Positions 23,540 to 32,985 of a stretch of DNA of 64,000 nucleotides are shown here, piece after piece. The stretch is from Paenisporosarcina sp049671445. Lineage in GTDB: Bacteria > Bacillota > Bacilli > Bacillales_A > Planococcaceae. Position numbers and translations under genes: made by a program. The notes under the pieces are model-generated. The model saw only the letters and a program-made list of their open reading frames with translations. It ran no database searches and was not told where the DNA came from. The number at the start of each line of letters is the position of its first letter. Positions within the stretch are counted from its first letter, which is position 1. Location: positions 1 through 64,000 of the forward strand of contig NZ_JBATUX010000118.1 in the NCBI RefSeq assembly GCF_049671445.1, written 5' to 3'.

Positions 23540-25743
23540 AAAAGAAATTTCGATTTCAATGGGGAGCCTTTCTGATGTTTTTGTTCTACGGAGGGCTCTT
23601 TTTTCTATTGTTGTCACGGATGATTTTTATCCAAGTCACGGGAGAAGCAGATGGACAAGCACTTGCGGCTAAAGCTGCTGCAAAGTATGAAAGAGAACAA
23701 ATTATCAATGCAAGTCGCGGAGAAATTTTAGACAGAAATGGGGAAGTCATCGCAGAAGATACATTAAGCTATCGATTAGTTGCGATCCTGAGTCCAAAAG
23801 CGACAGAAAATGCAAAAAATCCAAAGCATGTAAATGATGTGGAAAAGACTGCGAGTATTCTTGCACAATATATCCCTTTATCCAAAGAAAAATTAATAGA
23901 ACGCCTATCAAAAGAAGACGTTTATCAAGTGGAATTTGGATCAGCAGGACGAGACATCAGTCATGATGTCATGACAAAGATAAAAGAACAAAAATTACCA
24001 GGCCTTGTTTTTGTGAGAGATTTGAAACGTTTTTATCCAGGAGGAACATTTTCTTCGCATCTAATTGGCTTCGCTGTAAAAGAAGAACAACCCGATGGAA
24101 CGTTTCAAACTGTTGGGAAAATGGGTCTTGAGTCAATTTATAATAAACAACTGACCGGAAAAAACGGGAAAGTTCAATATGACGGTGATTTGTGGGGTTA
24201 CTTGTTACCAAACTCAGAAGAAATGGTGACACCTGCTGAAGATGGGAATCAAATTCACTTAACACTAGATAAAACCGTACAAAACTTTCTAGAGGATGCG
24301 ATGACAAGAGTCGAAAAAGAATATTCACCATCAAGTATGGTGGCAATGGTGGCAGATCCGAAAACAGGAAAAATCCTGGCAATGAGTCAACGCCCATCAT
24401 TTGATCCGGAGACGCGAGAAGGTCTTACGACAAATTGGTTGAATGAAACGATTGAAAATACGATTGAACCAGGTTCCACCATGAAAACATTTACGGTGGC
24501 AGCTGCAATGGAAGAGAAAAAATGGGATCCGAATGCCTGGTATCAGTCAGGTAAATACACGTTACTTGACACGACTATCCGAGATCATAACTTAAAAGGA
24601 TGGGGAAGTATTACGTATTTAGAGGGATTCCAACGATCTTCTAACGTTGCCATGGCTTATTTACTTGAAAGATTAGGCGATACAGCATTTCTTGAATACC
24701 TTGATAAATTTGGATTTGGCCAAAAAACTGGGATTGACCTTCCGAATGAAGCAAGTGGGAAAATTATTAGTAAGTGGCCACTTGACCGCTTGGTATCAAC
24801 ATTTGGACAAGGTTCTACGGTAACTCCAATGCAGCTTATTCAAGCTGAAACGGCTATTGCAAATGACGGCGTCATGATGAAACCATATGTAATTGAAAAG
24901 ATTGTGAATCCATTAACAAAAGAAGTTATGCACGATTCTAAACCTGAAAAAGCAGGAAAACCAATTTCTGCGGACACAGCAAAGAAAATGAGAGAATTGT
25001 TGGCCTCCACAGTAACTGACGAAAAAGGAACTGCTCAACGATTCGCACTAACTGATTATACAGTGGCAGGAAAAACGGGAACTGCCCAGATTCCAAATGA
25101 GGATGGTAAATATTTAGCAGGTTATGAAAATTACTTGTACTCATTCCTTGGAATGGCCCCAGTGGAAGATCCTCAATTAGTTGTTTATGTGGCGGTGTCA
25201 AAACCAAAATTAGAAGCGACTGAAGTAGGATCCATGCCAGTCTCTGAAATATTTAAATCGGTTACAGAAAATAGTTTGAAGTACATGAACATTAAACCTG
25301 AAGAAATGAAATCTACTCCTGCAGTTACGCTTCCTGACGCAAAAGACAAAGAGGTTGCAGCAGCTGAAAGTCAAATGATTAAACAAAAGTTGAATCCAGT
25401 TATTATCGGTAATACGGAAAAAGGGAAAATCACTGAACAATTTCCTGCAGCTGGTACTGAAATACTACCAGGTAGTTTAGTAATGTTGAAAACGTCTGGA
25501 CCAATAACTATTCCTGATTTTACAAATTGGTCAAAACGACATGTTTTGGTCTACCAAATGTTATCTGGATTAAACATTGAAGTCGTTGGTAATGGCTATG
25601 CTGTTAGTCAAAGTGTTTCCAAGGGGACTGTAACAAACGAACAGGCACCAATCGTAATTAAGCTAGAAACTCCTGAAGAAACAAATAAAAAAGCCAAGAA
25701 AGAAAAAGAAAAAGAGGGAGAAGAAAAGCTCCCTCAAGATTAA
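23536..25743 (+). CDS. pbpB: Penicillin-binding protein 2B (septal transpeptidase)
   Basis: A 735-residue class B PBP with an N-terminal membrane anchor (about 12-34), a dimerisation/pedestal domain, and a transpeptidase domain with STMK (314-317), SSN (368-370) and KTGTAQ (513-518). Two C-terminal PASTA repeats and a Lys/Glu-rich tail follow. It cross-links septal peptidoglycan outside the membrane. ATG 23536 overlaps the ftsL stop by 4 bp; translation is coupled. PBP2B precedes SpoVD here as in B. subtilis. Confidence 0.95.
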   Translation: MKKKFRFQWGAFLMFLFYGGLFFLLLSRMIFIQVTGEADGQALAAKAAAKYEREQIINASRGEILDRNGEVIAEDTLSYRLVAILSPKATENAKNPKHVNDVEKTASILAQYIPLSKEKLIERLSKEDVYQVEFGSAGRDISHDVMTKIKEQKLPGLVFVRDLKRFYPGGTFSSHLIGFAVKEEQPDGTFQTVGKMGLESIYNKQLTGKNGKVQYDGDLWGYLLPNSEEMVTPAEDGNQIHLTLDKTVQNFLEDAMTRVEKEYSPSSMVAMVADPKTGKILAMSQRPSFDPETREGLTTNWLNETIENTIEPGSTMKTFTVAAAMEEKKWDPNAWYQSGKYTLLDTTIRDHNLKGWGSITYLEGFQRSSNVAMAYLLERLGDTAFLEYLDKFGFGQKTGIDLPNEASGKIISKWPLDRLVSTFGQGSTVTPMQLIQAETAIANDGVMMKPYVIEKIVNPLTKEVMHDSKPEKAGKPISADTAKKMRELLASTVTDEKGTAQRFALTDYTVAGKTGTAQIPNEDGKYLAGYENYLYSFLGMAPVEDPQLVVYVAVSKPKLEATEVGSMPVSEIFKSVTENSLKYMNIKPEEMKSTPAVTLPDAKDKEVAAAESQMIKQKLNPVIIGNTEKGKITEQFPAAGTEILPGSLVMLKTSGPITIPDFTNWSKRHVLVYQMLSGLNIEVVGNGYAVSQSVSKGTVTNEQAPIVIKLETPEETNKKAKKEKEKEGEEKLPQD

Positions 25744-25800
25744 ATGTTGAATAGGCACTCCATTTTAGTCATATCTTGTTAAAAAACAAGGTGTGGTTTT

Positions 25801-27720
25801 ATGAAGGCAGGAGTGCCTCATCAATTGAAAATCAGAGTTCGAACAATGCTGCTCATCTTTTTTTGTTTAAGTGTTGCGTCTGTAGGGAAACTAGTTGTGA
25901 TGCAGTTTTTTCAATACGAATGGCTTACGCTAAAAGCAGAAGAGAATTGGGATCGGGAAATCCCTTTTTCTCAAACTAGAGGTAATATTCGAGATCGAGA
26001 TGGAGAATTAATTGTAGGTAGCAAACTAGCCCCTACCCTTTATTTTATGCCAGCTCAAAGCGATGATGTTAAAAGTGCCGCGGCCAAACTTAGCAAAATT
26101 CTAAATACAGATGAAAAAAAACTCGAAGAACAAATGAGTAAAAAAACATTTTTAATTAAATTGGCTCCTGAAGGTAAAAATATTGAACTTGGCACAGCCC
26201 TTGAAATTCAATCATTACAAATCCCAGGTTTGTATACAGGTGTTGATTATGTTCGAGATTACCCGCACGATGAGTTATTGTCCCGTCTTCTTGGATTTAC
26301 TGGGTATGACCATCAAGGATTAGCTGGTATTGAGTTCCAATACAATGAATATTTAACGTCAACACAATCAACTTTACGCTTATTTACAGATGCTAAAGGA
26401 AATTCACTTCCTCATGTAAATGACGGATGGGGTAAAGGAAAAGATGGAGCGACGGTAGAATTAACCATTGATCTTGATGTTCACGAGATTATGGAGCGGA
26501 CACTTTCCCAGGCTATGGAAAAATATGATGCTGATCAAGCAATGGGAATTGCGATGAATCCTAAAACTGGTGAGATCTTATCTCTAGCTTCTTTTCCGAC
26601 TTTCCATCCATTGGAATATGACAAAGTTAGCCCGAGCGTTTATAATCAGAACTTGCCTGTGTCTATGACATTTGAGCCAGGCTCAACCTTTAAAATTATT
26701 ACTCTTGCCGCTGCGCTAGAAGAAGGAAAAGTGGATTTGGAGCATGAATCATTTTATGACCCTGGTTATGCGATAGTCGAAGGTGCAAGATTACGATGTT
26801 GGAAAAGAGAAGGACATAAACACCAATCATTTTTAGAAGTCGTTGAAAACTCATGTAATCCAGGTTTTATTGAACTAGGTCAACGTGTTGGACGTGAAAA
26901 ACTGTCGAAATACATACGTGATTTCGGATTTGGGCAAAAAACAGGATCATCCATTGCTGGAGAGTCCACAGGTATTTTGTTCTCTAAAGAAAACTATGGA
27001 CCAGTTGAACATGCGACAACATCATTCGGCCAGGGTATATCGGTTACACCCATTCAACAAGTTCAAGCGGTTTCTGCCGCTGTGAATGGCGGAACGTTGT
27101 TTCAACCTTATGTGGTGAAACGAATTTACAATGAAGAAACCAACGAGGTAATAACAGAAAATGAACCAACGAAAGTGCGACAGGTAGTATCCGAAGAGAC
27201 ATCAAAACAAGTTCGTGAATCATTAGAATCAGTAGTGGCAATGGGTTCAGGACGAAATGCTTTTCGTGATACAATGAGAATTGGCGGAAAAACAGGGACT
27301 GCACAGAAGGCTGTTAATGGGCGTTACGTTGAAGGGCAGTATATTGTATCGTTTATTGGTTTTGCACCTGCTAACGATCCTGAAATCGTCGTTTATGTAG
27401 CGATTGACAATCCGAAACATGTTTTACAGTTCGGCGGAGTTATTGCTGCACCAATCGTAGGGGAAATTATTGAAGATAGCGCACCTTTTATTGGATTCAA
27501 TTACAATAAAGATCAAATCCAAAAAGAGTATAGATGGGGAGATAGTATAGAGCGAAGAGTTCCTGATTTAGTTGGGCAAGAAAAAAATAAAATTATGATG
27601 GTAGATGAACCATTTAAAATTGAATGGCACGGGACAGGAACAAAAATAATATCCCAGCTTCCACAAGCAGAAAGTTTACTGTCTGTTGATGGTACGATTC
27701 ATTTATACTTAGGTGAATAA
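25801..27720 (+). CDS. spoVD: Stage V sporulation protein D (SpoVD)
   Basis: A 639-residue class B PBP paralogue of PBP2B, needed for spore cortex peptidoglycan. It has an N-terminal anchor (about 14-34), STFK (295-298), SCN in VVENSCNPGF, KTGTAQ near residue 498 and a single C-terminal PASTA domain. Length and PASTA number distinguish it from PBP2B. The SD AAGGTG lies 8 nt before the ATG and partly inside a short A/T-rich hairpin. In most relatives murE follows; here mraY follows directly. Confidence 0.93.
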   Translation: MKAGVPHQLKIRVRTMLLIFFCLSVASVGKLVVMQFFQYEWLTLKAEENWDREIPFSQTRGNIRDRDGELIVGSKLAPTLYFMPAQSDDVKSAAAKLSKILNTDEKKLEEQMSKKTFLIKLAPEGKNIELGTALEIQSLQIPGLYTGVDYVRDYPHDELLSRLLGFTGYDHQGLAGIEFQYNEYLTSTQSTLRLFTDAKGNSLPHVNDGWGKGKDGATVELTIDLDVHEIMERTLSQAMEKYDADQAMGIAMNPKTGEILSLASFPTFHPLEYDKVSPSVYNQNLPVSMTFEPGSTFKIITLAAALEEGKVDLEHESFYDPGYAIVEGARLRCWKREGHKHQSFLEVVENSCNPGFIELGQRVGREKLSKYIRDFGFGQKTGSSIAGESTGILFSKENYGPVEHATTSFGQGISVTPIQQVQAVSAAVNGGTLFQPYVVKRIYNEETNEVITENEPTKVRQVVSEETSKQVRESLESVVAMGSGRNAFRDTMRIGGKTGTAQKAVNGRYVEGQYIVSFIGFAPANDPEIVVYVAIDNPKHVLQFGGVIAAPIVGEIIEDSAPFIGFNYNKDQIQKEYRWGDSIERRVPDLVGQEKNKIMMVDEPFKIEWHGTGTKIISQLPQAESLLSVDGTIHLYLGE

Positions 27721-27762
27721 TAGTAATAACGACAACCATCGTTTATCCGAAGGAGAATACAT

Positions 27763-28734
27763 ATGACACTCGCAACAACATTAATGATCGTAGGAATCGG
27801 ATTTCTACTTACCGTTCTTTTAACACCTATTTTCATTCCGCTATTAAAACGGATGAAGTTTGGCCAAAGTATTCGTGAAGAAGGTCCACAATCCCACATG
27901 AAAAAAGCAGGAACACCTACAATGGGTGGTCTTGTATTTATTGTCTCGATAGCGTTCACCACAATAGCCGTGGCATTTTATTTAGAAATGCTGACAACAC
28001 AAACGATTGTGTTGGTTTTAGTTTTTGTTGGTTTTGGCATAATTGGATTTTTAGATGATTTTATTAAAGTTGTACTGAAAAGAAATTTAGGATTGACATC
28101 ATTACAAAAAATAATCGGTCAAATCATTATTGCTGTTGCTTCCTTTTTCCTACTTAATCAAGGACCTTTCGAAACAACTGTAAGTGTTCCATTTACTGAC
28201 TGGTCAGTAGATCTTGGAATTGCATATGTAGGGTTCATGATTTTTTGGCTCGTTGGGTTTTCCAATGCTGTGAATTTAACAGATGGTTTAGATGGACTTG
28301 TTTCAGGTACGGCATCAATTGCTTTTACAACATTCGGTGTTTTAGCATTAGTTTATCAACAATTAGATATCGCTATTTTTGCTTTTGCCGTGACAGGAGC
28401 CCTTCTTGGGTTTTTGATTTTCAATGCAAACCCTGCAAAATTATTTATGGGTGACACTGGTTCGTTGGCATTGGGTGGTGCGCTTGCCATGGTATCCATC
28501 CTAGTTAAACAAGAGCTATTACTCCTAATCGTAGGTGTAATTTTTGTAGCAGAAACTTTATCAGTTATTCTTCAAGTAATTAGTTTTAAAACAACTGGAA
28601 AACGGATTTTCAAAATGAGTCCTCTTCATCATCATTTTGAACTATCTGGTTGGTCTGAATGGAAAGTGGTAGTGGTCTTTTGGTCAACCGCATTCCTTGC
28701 AGCCTTTATTGTTGTAATGCTGGAGGTATTGTAA
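27763..28734 (+). CDS. mraY: Phospho-MurNAc-pentapeptide transferase MraY
   Basis: A 323-residue membrane enzyme with about ten helices that makes lipid I from UDP-MurNAc-pentapeptide and undecaprenyl phosphate. Family motifs are GTPTMGG, the FLDDFIKV acidic pair, NAVNLTDGLDGL, FMGDTGSLALGG and PLHHHFE. The SD AAGGAG precedes the ATG. The stop overlaps the murD start by one base (TAATG). Confidence 0.96.
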   Translation: MTLATTLMIVGIGFLLTVLLTPIFIPLLKRMKFGQSIREEGPQSHMKKAGTPTMGGLVFIVSIAFTTIAVAFYLEMLTTQTIVLVLVFVGFGIIGFLDDFIKVVLKRNLGLTSLQKIIGQIIIAVASFFLLNQGPFETTVSVPFTDWSVDLGIAYVGFMIFWLVGFSNAVNLTDGLDGLVSGTASIAFTTFGVLALVYQQLDIAIFAFAVTGALLGFLIFNANPAKLFMGDTGSLALGGALAMVSILVKQELLLLIVGVIFVAETLSVILQVISFKTTGKRIFKMSPLHHHFELSGWSEWKVVVVFWSTAFLAAFIVVMLEVL

Positions 28735-30086
28735 TGAAACATATAACAGAATTCAAAGCAAAAAAAGTTCTCGTATTAGGCCTTGCAAAGAGTGGAGTAG
28801 CTGCAGCGGAAATTCTTCATAAATTGGGCGCATTCGTTACAGTAAATGATTCAAAACCTTTTGAAGAGAGTCCAGATGCACAAAGTTTATTAACTAAAGG
28901 AATCACGGTTATTTGTGGACGACACCCGGAAGATTTACTCGACGAAGGTTTTGAATATGTGGTTAAAAATCCTGGTATACCGTACCACAATCCGATTGTT
29001 AGTGACGCAGTAAGAAGAGGAATTCCAGTATGGACTGAAATAGAATTAGCCTATTTGATTAGTGAAGCTCCTTTTATAGGTATCACAGGATCAAACGGGA
29101 AAACTACGACAACGACTTTGCTATTCCACATGCTAAATCAAGGTGGTCAAAATCCTTTAATAGCCGGGAATATTGGAACAGTTGCTTGTAAAGTAGCTGA
29201 GGAAGCGAGAGAGGATCAAGTGATTGTTACTGAACTTTCATCCTTCCAATTGATGGGTATAAATGCATTCCAACCAAGAATTGCGATTCTAACAAATTTA
29301 TACGAAGCTCATTTAGACTATCATGGATCATTTGAAGAATATGGGGATGCCAAATTTGGAGTAACCAAAAATCAAACAAATGAAGATGTTTTTATTTATA
29401 ATGCCGATCAACCAGAAGTTGTAAAATACGCGGGCTTGTCAAAAGCAAAACTGATTCCATTCTCAACTAAAGGCCGCCGAGAAAATGGAATAAGTGGAGA
29501 TGCAGAGTATATATATTGGAAAGGTGAGCCTTATCTGGAAAGAAAATTGATTGCTTTACCAGGTGAGCATAATCTTGAAAATATATTATGTGCCGTTGCA
29601 ACGGCTATCTTAATGGATTGCCCTAAGGAAACTATACAACATGTCTTGACGTCCTTTACAGGAGTAAAACATCGCACGCAATTTTTACGTGAATGGAAGA
29701 AACGTAAATTCTACAATGACTCTAAAGCGACCAACACATTAGCTACAAGAAGTGCTCTTGCTGCTTTCGACCAACCGGTAATATTACTGGCAGGTGGTTT
29801 AGAGCGAGGACATTCATTTGAAGAATTACGGGAAGATATGAATCACGTAAAAGCGGTGGTTGCATTTGGTCAAACTAGTGATCGTCTTATGGACTTTGCA
29901 GCATCATGTGGAGTGAAAAATATAGAAAAAGTAGAAAACATTCAACAAGCAGTTAAAGTAGCAACTGAATTGTCAGAACCAGAAGATATTATTTTGCTTT
30001 CACCTGCCTGTGCGAGTTGGGATCAATACGCAAACTTTGAGCTGCGTGGCGATGATTTTATCGAAGCTGTATTTCAAATTAAGTAA
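28734..30086 (+). CDS. murD: UDP-N-acetylmuramoylalanine-D-glutamate ligase MurD
   Basis: A 450-residue Mur ligase that adds D-Glu to UDP-MurNAc-L-Ala. It shows the N-terminal VLVLGLAKSG Rossmann-like start, the P-loop GITGSNGKTT (about 112-121), ELSSFQLMG, NLYEAHLDYHGS, EHNLENILCA and the C-terminal FYNDSKATN and SPACASWDQ motifs. ATG 28734 is preceded by TGGAGGT inside mraY. Confidence 0.96.
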   Translation: MKHITEFKAKKVLVLGLAKSGVAAAEILHKLGAFVTVNDSKPFEESPDAQSLLTKGITVICGRHPEDLLDEGFEYVVKNPGIPYHNPIVSDAVRRGIPVWTEIELAYLISEAPFIGITGSNGKTTTTTLLFHMLNQGGQNPLIAGNIGTVACKVAEEAREDQVIVTELSSFQLMGINAFQPRIAILTNLYEAHLDYHGSFEEYGDAKFGVTKNQTNEDVFIYNADQPEVVKYAGLSKAKLIPFSTKGRRENGISGDAEYIYWKGEPYLERKLIALPGEHNLENILCAVATAILMDCPKETIQHVLTSFTGVKHRTQFLREWKKRKFYNDSKATNTLATRSALAAFDQPVILLAGGLERGHSFEELREDMNHVKAVVAFGQTSDRLMDFAASCGVKNIEKVENIQQAVKVATELSEPEDIILLSPACASWDQYANFELRGDDFIEAVFQIK

Positions 30087-30106
30087 GACGATTACCAGAT
30101 GAAGGG

Positions 30107-31189
30107 ATGCCAACACTGCTTAAAAAACCGACGCATATTTTTCTTTTTACAAGTTTACTAATCACTGTGATTGGTTATTGTTTTGTTTATTCTGCCGGTT
30201 CTTACTGGGGAAAAGTACACTATGAAGATAGTCTCCCATTTTTTTGGAAGCAAATTATGTACGGCACTTTAGGTATGTTAAGTGCTTGGGTGATTTATAA
30301 ACTACCTTTTATCCATCTTCAGAAATTTTGGTTTGGCGCTTATATTGCGTCAATACTTATGCTGTTTGCAGTTTACATACCTGGACTTGGCATTGTCCGA
30401 AATGGTTCCCAAAGTTGGATACAAATTGCTGGATTTAGTTTGCAGCCAGCAGAATTCGTAAAAATATCAGTAATGGGATTTTTGGCTTGTATCTTAGCGA
30501 AAAGAATGAATGATAAAAAAAGGAAGTATGTTGGTCCTTTATTAATTTGTTTAGTCCCAGCTGGAATTATTTTAGTACAACCTGACTTTGGATCAGCTTT
30601 TTTATTAATAGTTGGTGGATTTTCTCTTTTATTTATTGCTGGCTTCCCCATCCGTTTTTTTGTGGGCTTAGGTTCTATAGGGGTTGTTGCACTAGTTGGC
30701 TTAATTGCCTCTGCTCCCTATCGATTAAAGAGGATTTCTGCATTCCTTGATCCATGGGAAGATGCTTTAAATAGCGGATTTCAAGGTATTCAATCTCTCC
30801 TAGCGATTGGCCCCTCAGGTTTGTTTGGACATGGCTTTGGCCAAAGTAGACAAAAGTTTTTGTATTTACCAGAACCCCAAAATGATTTTATCTTCTCTAT
30901 AATTGTTGAAGAAATGGGCTTCTTTGGTGCAGTAATTCTAATAAGTCTGTTCTTGGTTTTCTTATTTACAGGCTATCGTTTAGCAATTGCAGCTCCAACA
31001 AAAGTGGGTTTTTATGCTATTGCCGGACTCCAGTCCATGATAGGATTTCAAATCTTTTTAAACATTGGTGTAGTCATTGGGTTATTTCCGGTAACTGGCG
31101 TAACTTTACCGTTTATCAGTTATGGAGGCTCATCGCTATTATCAACATGGCTTATTGTAGGTCTCATTCTTCGTTTTTCAAAAGATTAA
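30107..31189 (+). CDS. spoVE: SpoVE/FtsW family peptidoglycan glycosyltransferase
   Basis: A 360-residue SEDS protein with about ten membrane helices. It contains PGLGIVRNGSQSWI, the catalytic-loop region QPAEFVKIS, LVQPDFGSA, YRLKRI-AFLDPWED, the FGQSRQKFLYLPEPQNDFIF stretch and LPFISYGGSS. Sequence and position fit B. subtilis SpoVE (cortex synthesis with SpoVD). Since no other ftsW is in the window, a vegetative role cannot be excluded. The start ATG 30107 has a purine run (GAAGGG) immediately before it, an unusually short spacing. Confidence 0.88.
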   Translation: MPTLLKKPTHIFLFTSLLITVIGYCFVYSAGSYWGKVHYEDSLPFFWKQIMYGTLGMLSAWVIYKLPFIHLQKFWFGAYIASILMLFAVYIPGLGIVRNGSQSWIQIAGFSLQPAEFVKISVMGFLACILAKRMNDKKRKYVGPLLICLVPAGIILVQPDFGSAFLLIVGGFSLLFIAGFPIRFFVGLGSIGVVALVGLIASAPYRLKRISAFLDPWEDALNSGFQGIQSLLAIGPSGLFGHGFGQSRQKFLYLPEPQNDFIFSIIVEEMGFFGAVILISLFLVFLFTGYRLAIAAPTKVGFYAIAGLQSMIGFQIFLNIGVVIGLFPVTGVTLPFISYGGSSLLSTWLIVGLILRFSKD

Positions 31190-31213
31190 TAGAGTAAGAA
31201 AGGAGTGAATAAC

Positions 31214-32005
31214 GTGGATAAAATTATCGACATCGAAGATAGAATACCTACGCTGCGAGAGCGCCGGAAAAAGAGAACAAATCGAAAGTTCACGTTATTG
31301 CTCGTTATTTTTCTTTTAACTTTATTTGGTCTCCTCTATTTTCAATCTCCGTATAGTCAAGTACAAAAGATCGTTGTTAAAGGTGCTAATTTAACGACTA
31401 GTGACCAATATATTGAACAAAGCGGTTTACAAAAAGGACAATCTATGTGGGAAATTAGGACAAGCGATGCTGAAGTCCAATTGAAAAAAAATGATTGGAT
31501 TCATAATGTCACAGTCAAACGAAGCGGTTTAACTTCTGTCGAAATTCAAGTAGAAGAATGGCAAAAAGCGGCGTATCTCCAATCCGAAACAGGGTTTGAC
31601 GTCGTTCTTGAAAATGGGGAAGTATTTCAATCTGAAAAAAATTTGTCTCCCGTAGATGCCCCATTGCTTAGCGGTTTTGATAACCCTAAAATTAGAAGCC
31701 GTATGGTAAAGGAACTTGCTAAATTAAACGGACAAGTCCTTTCCATGATCTCGCAAATTGAATCAGTACCTTCAAAGGCAGATCCATATCGAATTAGACT
31801 ATTTATGAATGATGGCTATGAAGTAAGAGCAGTTATCCCATCGTTTGCTAAGAAAATGAACTATTATCCGTCAATAATTGCTGAAATAGGGGATACCGAA
31901 AAAGGTGTTATTGATATAGAGGTGGGTTCGTTTTTTCAAACTTATTTAGATATGTATAACCCTCAACCAAAGGAGGTGGAGGAAGATGAAGAAACTCCAG
32001 AGTAA
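31214..32005 (+). CDS. divIB: Cell division protein DivIB/FtsQ
   Basis: A 263-residue bitopic divisome protein: a basic cytoplasmic N-terminus (RERRKKRTNRK), one membrane helix (about 28-46), then a POTRA domain (VQKIVVKGANLTTSDQYIE) and the beta domain. It acts with FtsL and DivIC at the septum. The start is GTG at 31214 with AAAGGAG 8 nt upstream. It directly follows spoVE; murG and murB, which separate these genes in B. subtilis, are absent. The acidic C-terminus overlaps ylxW by 20 bp. Confidence 0.93.
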   Translation: MDKIIDIEDRIPTLRERRKKRTNRKFTLLLVIFLLTLFGLLYFQSPYSQVQKIVVKGANLTTSDQYIEQSGLQKGQSMWEIRTSDAEVQLKKNDWIHNVTVKRSGLTSVEIQVEEWQKAAYLQSETGFDVVLENGEVFQSEKNLSPVDAPLLSGFDNPKIRSRMVKELAKLNGQVLSMISQIESVPSKADPYRIRLFMNDGYEVRAVIPSFAKKMNYYPSIIAEIGDTEKGVIDIEVGSFFQTYLDMYNPQPKEVEEDEETPE

Positions 32006-32702
32006 ACCTTCTCGTGCAGTTGTGAATAAACGAATCATTTTTTCACTAGTATGTTTAGTTTTGGGATTTATTTTAGCTTATTCGTATAGCTTATCAAGCA
32101 GCAAAAAGCTAAGTGGAGAACCTGTAAGTAGCAAATATTTTGAGCAAGAAGAACAATATCGAGAAGACCTCATCCTTCAAAAAGAACGCAATAAAGAATT
32201 GGCTACTGAGTTAGAAACAAAACAGCAGCAAGTGCGGGAAATTGAAAAGTCCTTGTCTGGTAGTGAAGAACAATATGATAGTTTAATTCGAGAAGCTGAA
32301 GATCTGCGACTATTATTAGGTATCCTTCCTGCAACAGGTAAAGGTGTCAAAGTGCAACTCGAAGATGCAGAATATAACCCTACATCCGTTAATCCAAATG
32401 ATTACATTGTTCACGAAAGTCATGTGTTCCAAGTGCTTAATGAATTGAAAATCTCTGGTTCTGAAGCGATTACCATAAATGGCCAACGATTGCATGCCAA
32501 TTCTTATATAAAATGTAATGGTCCCGTCATTACGATTGATGGAGAGCAATTTCCAGCACCATTCATAATCGAAGCAATTGGCGACCCCTCAGTATTGTTG
32601 CCATCACTTCAACTGACCGGTGGAGTACTTGACCAACTAGTAAACGATAATATCGTGGTAACGATTGAAGAAAAATCAAAAATTGAAATGCCAGCATTGT
32701 AA
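31986..32702 (+). CDS. ylxW: DUF881 family protein YlxW
   Basis: A 238-residue protein with one N-terminal membrane helix (about 17-36), an extracytoplasmic coiled coil (about 50-105) and a C-terminal DUF881 domain (from LPATGKGVKVQLED). The function is unknown; it is conserved between divIB and ftsA in Bacillales. The ATG lies after a strong AAAGGAGGTGGAGG inside divIB. A second DUF881 gene follows after a repeat element. Confidence 0.88.
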   Translation: MKKLQSKPSRAVVNKRIIFSLVCLVLGFILAYSYSLSSSKKLSGEPVSSKYFEQEEQYREDLILQKERNKELATELETKQQQVREIEKSLSGSEEQYDSLIREAEDLRLLLGILPATGKGVKVQLEDAEYNPTSVNPNDYIVHESHVFQVLNELKISGSEAITINGQRLHANSYIKCNGPVITIDGEQFPAPFIIEAIGDPSVLLPSLQLTGGVLDQLVNDNIVVTIEEKSKIEMPAL

Positions 32703-32950
32703 CAAGAAAAGCGTAGCTGGCCACTCTAGTCCGACTCCGACGGTGGAAGGACCGATTCGAAAGCCAGCTTTCGCCGTGTTAAGGAAGGAAGGCTAAGTTC
32801 GCGACGTCCATGTCGCGACGCCTTCATGACCCACATCCTGTGGGACCAAGCTTAGGTGCGGACTGGCCAGCGGAGCTAGACACTAAAAAACGGACAAGCC
32901 CAATTTAGTCCGACCACGATAAGCCTGAAAAATCGGACAGGCTTTTCCTT
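32703..32950. repeat. Structured non-coding repeat element between ylxW and ylxX
   Basis: The segment contains GCTGGCCA (32716-32723) and TGGCCAGC (32864-32871) as outer inverted repeats. Inside are a TCGCGAC / GTCGCGA hairpin (32799-32818) and a CCCACA / TGTGGG hairpin (32830-32844). CTTCATGACCCAC at 32822-32834 recurs exactly in reverse orientation at 42925-42937. Its downstream part (about 32895-32950) has TCGGACAGGCTTTT-like tails. It is more GC-rich than its neighbours, with no credible ORF. Confidence 0.65.
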
Positions 32951-32985
32951 AAGAATATTTGTACTTGAAAGGAAGGAGCGGTTCT

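Noticed and set aside
25766..25780. Sigma-E -35 (TCATATC) before spoVD
   Set aside because: No CATACAAT-like -10 follows at the required distance, so a separate sporulation promoter could not be supported.
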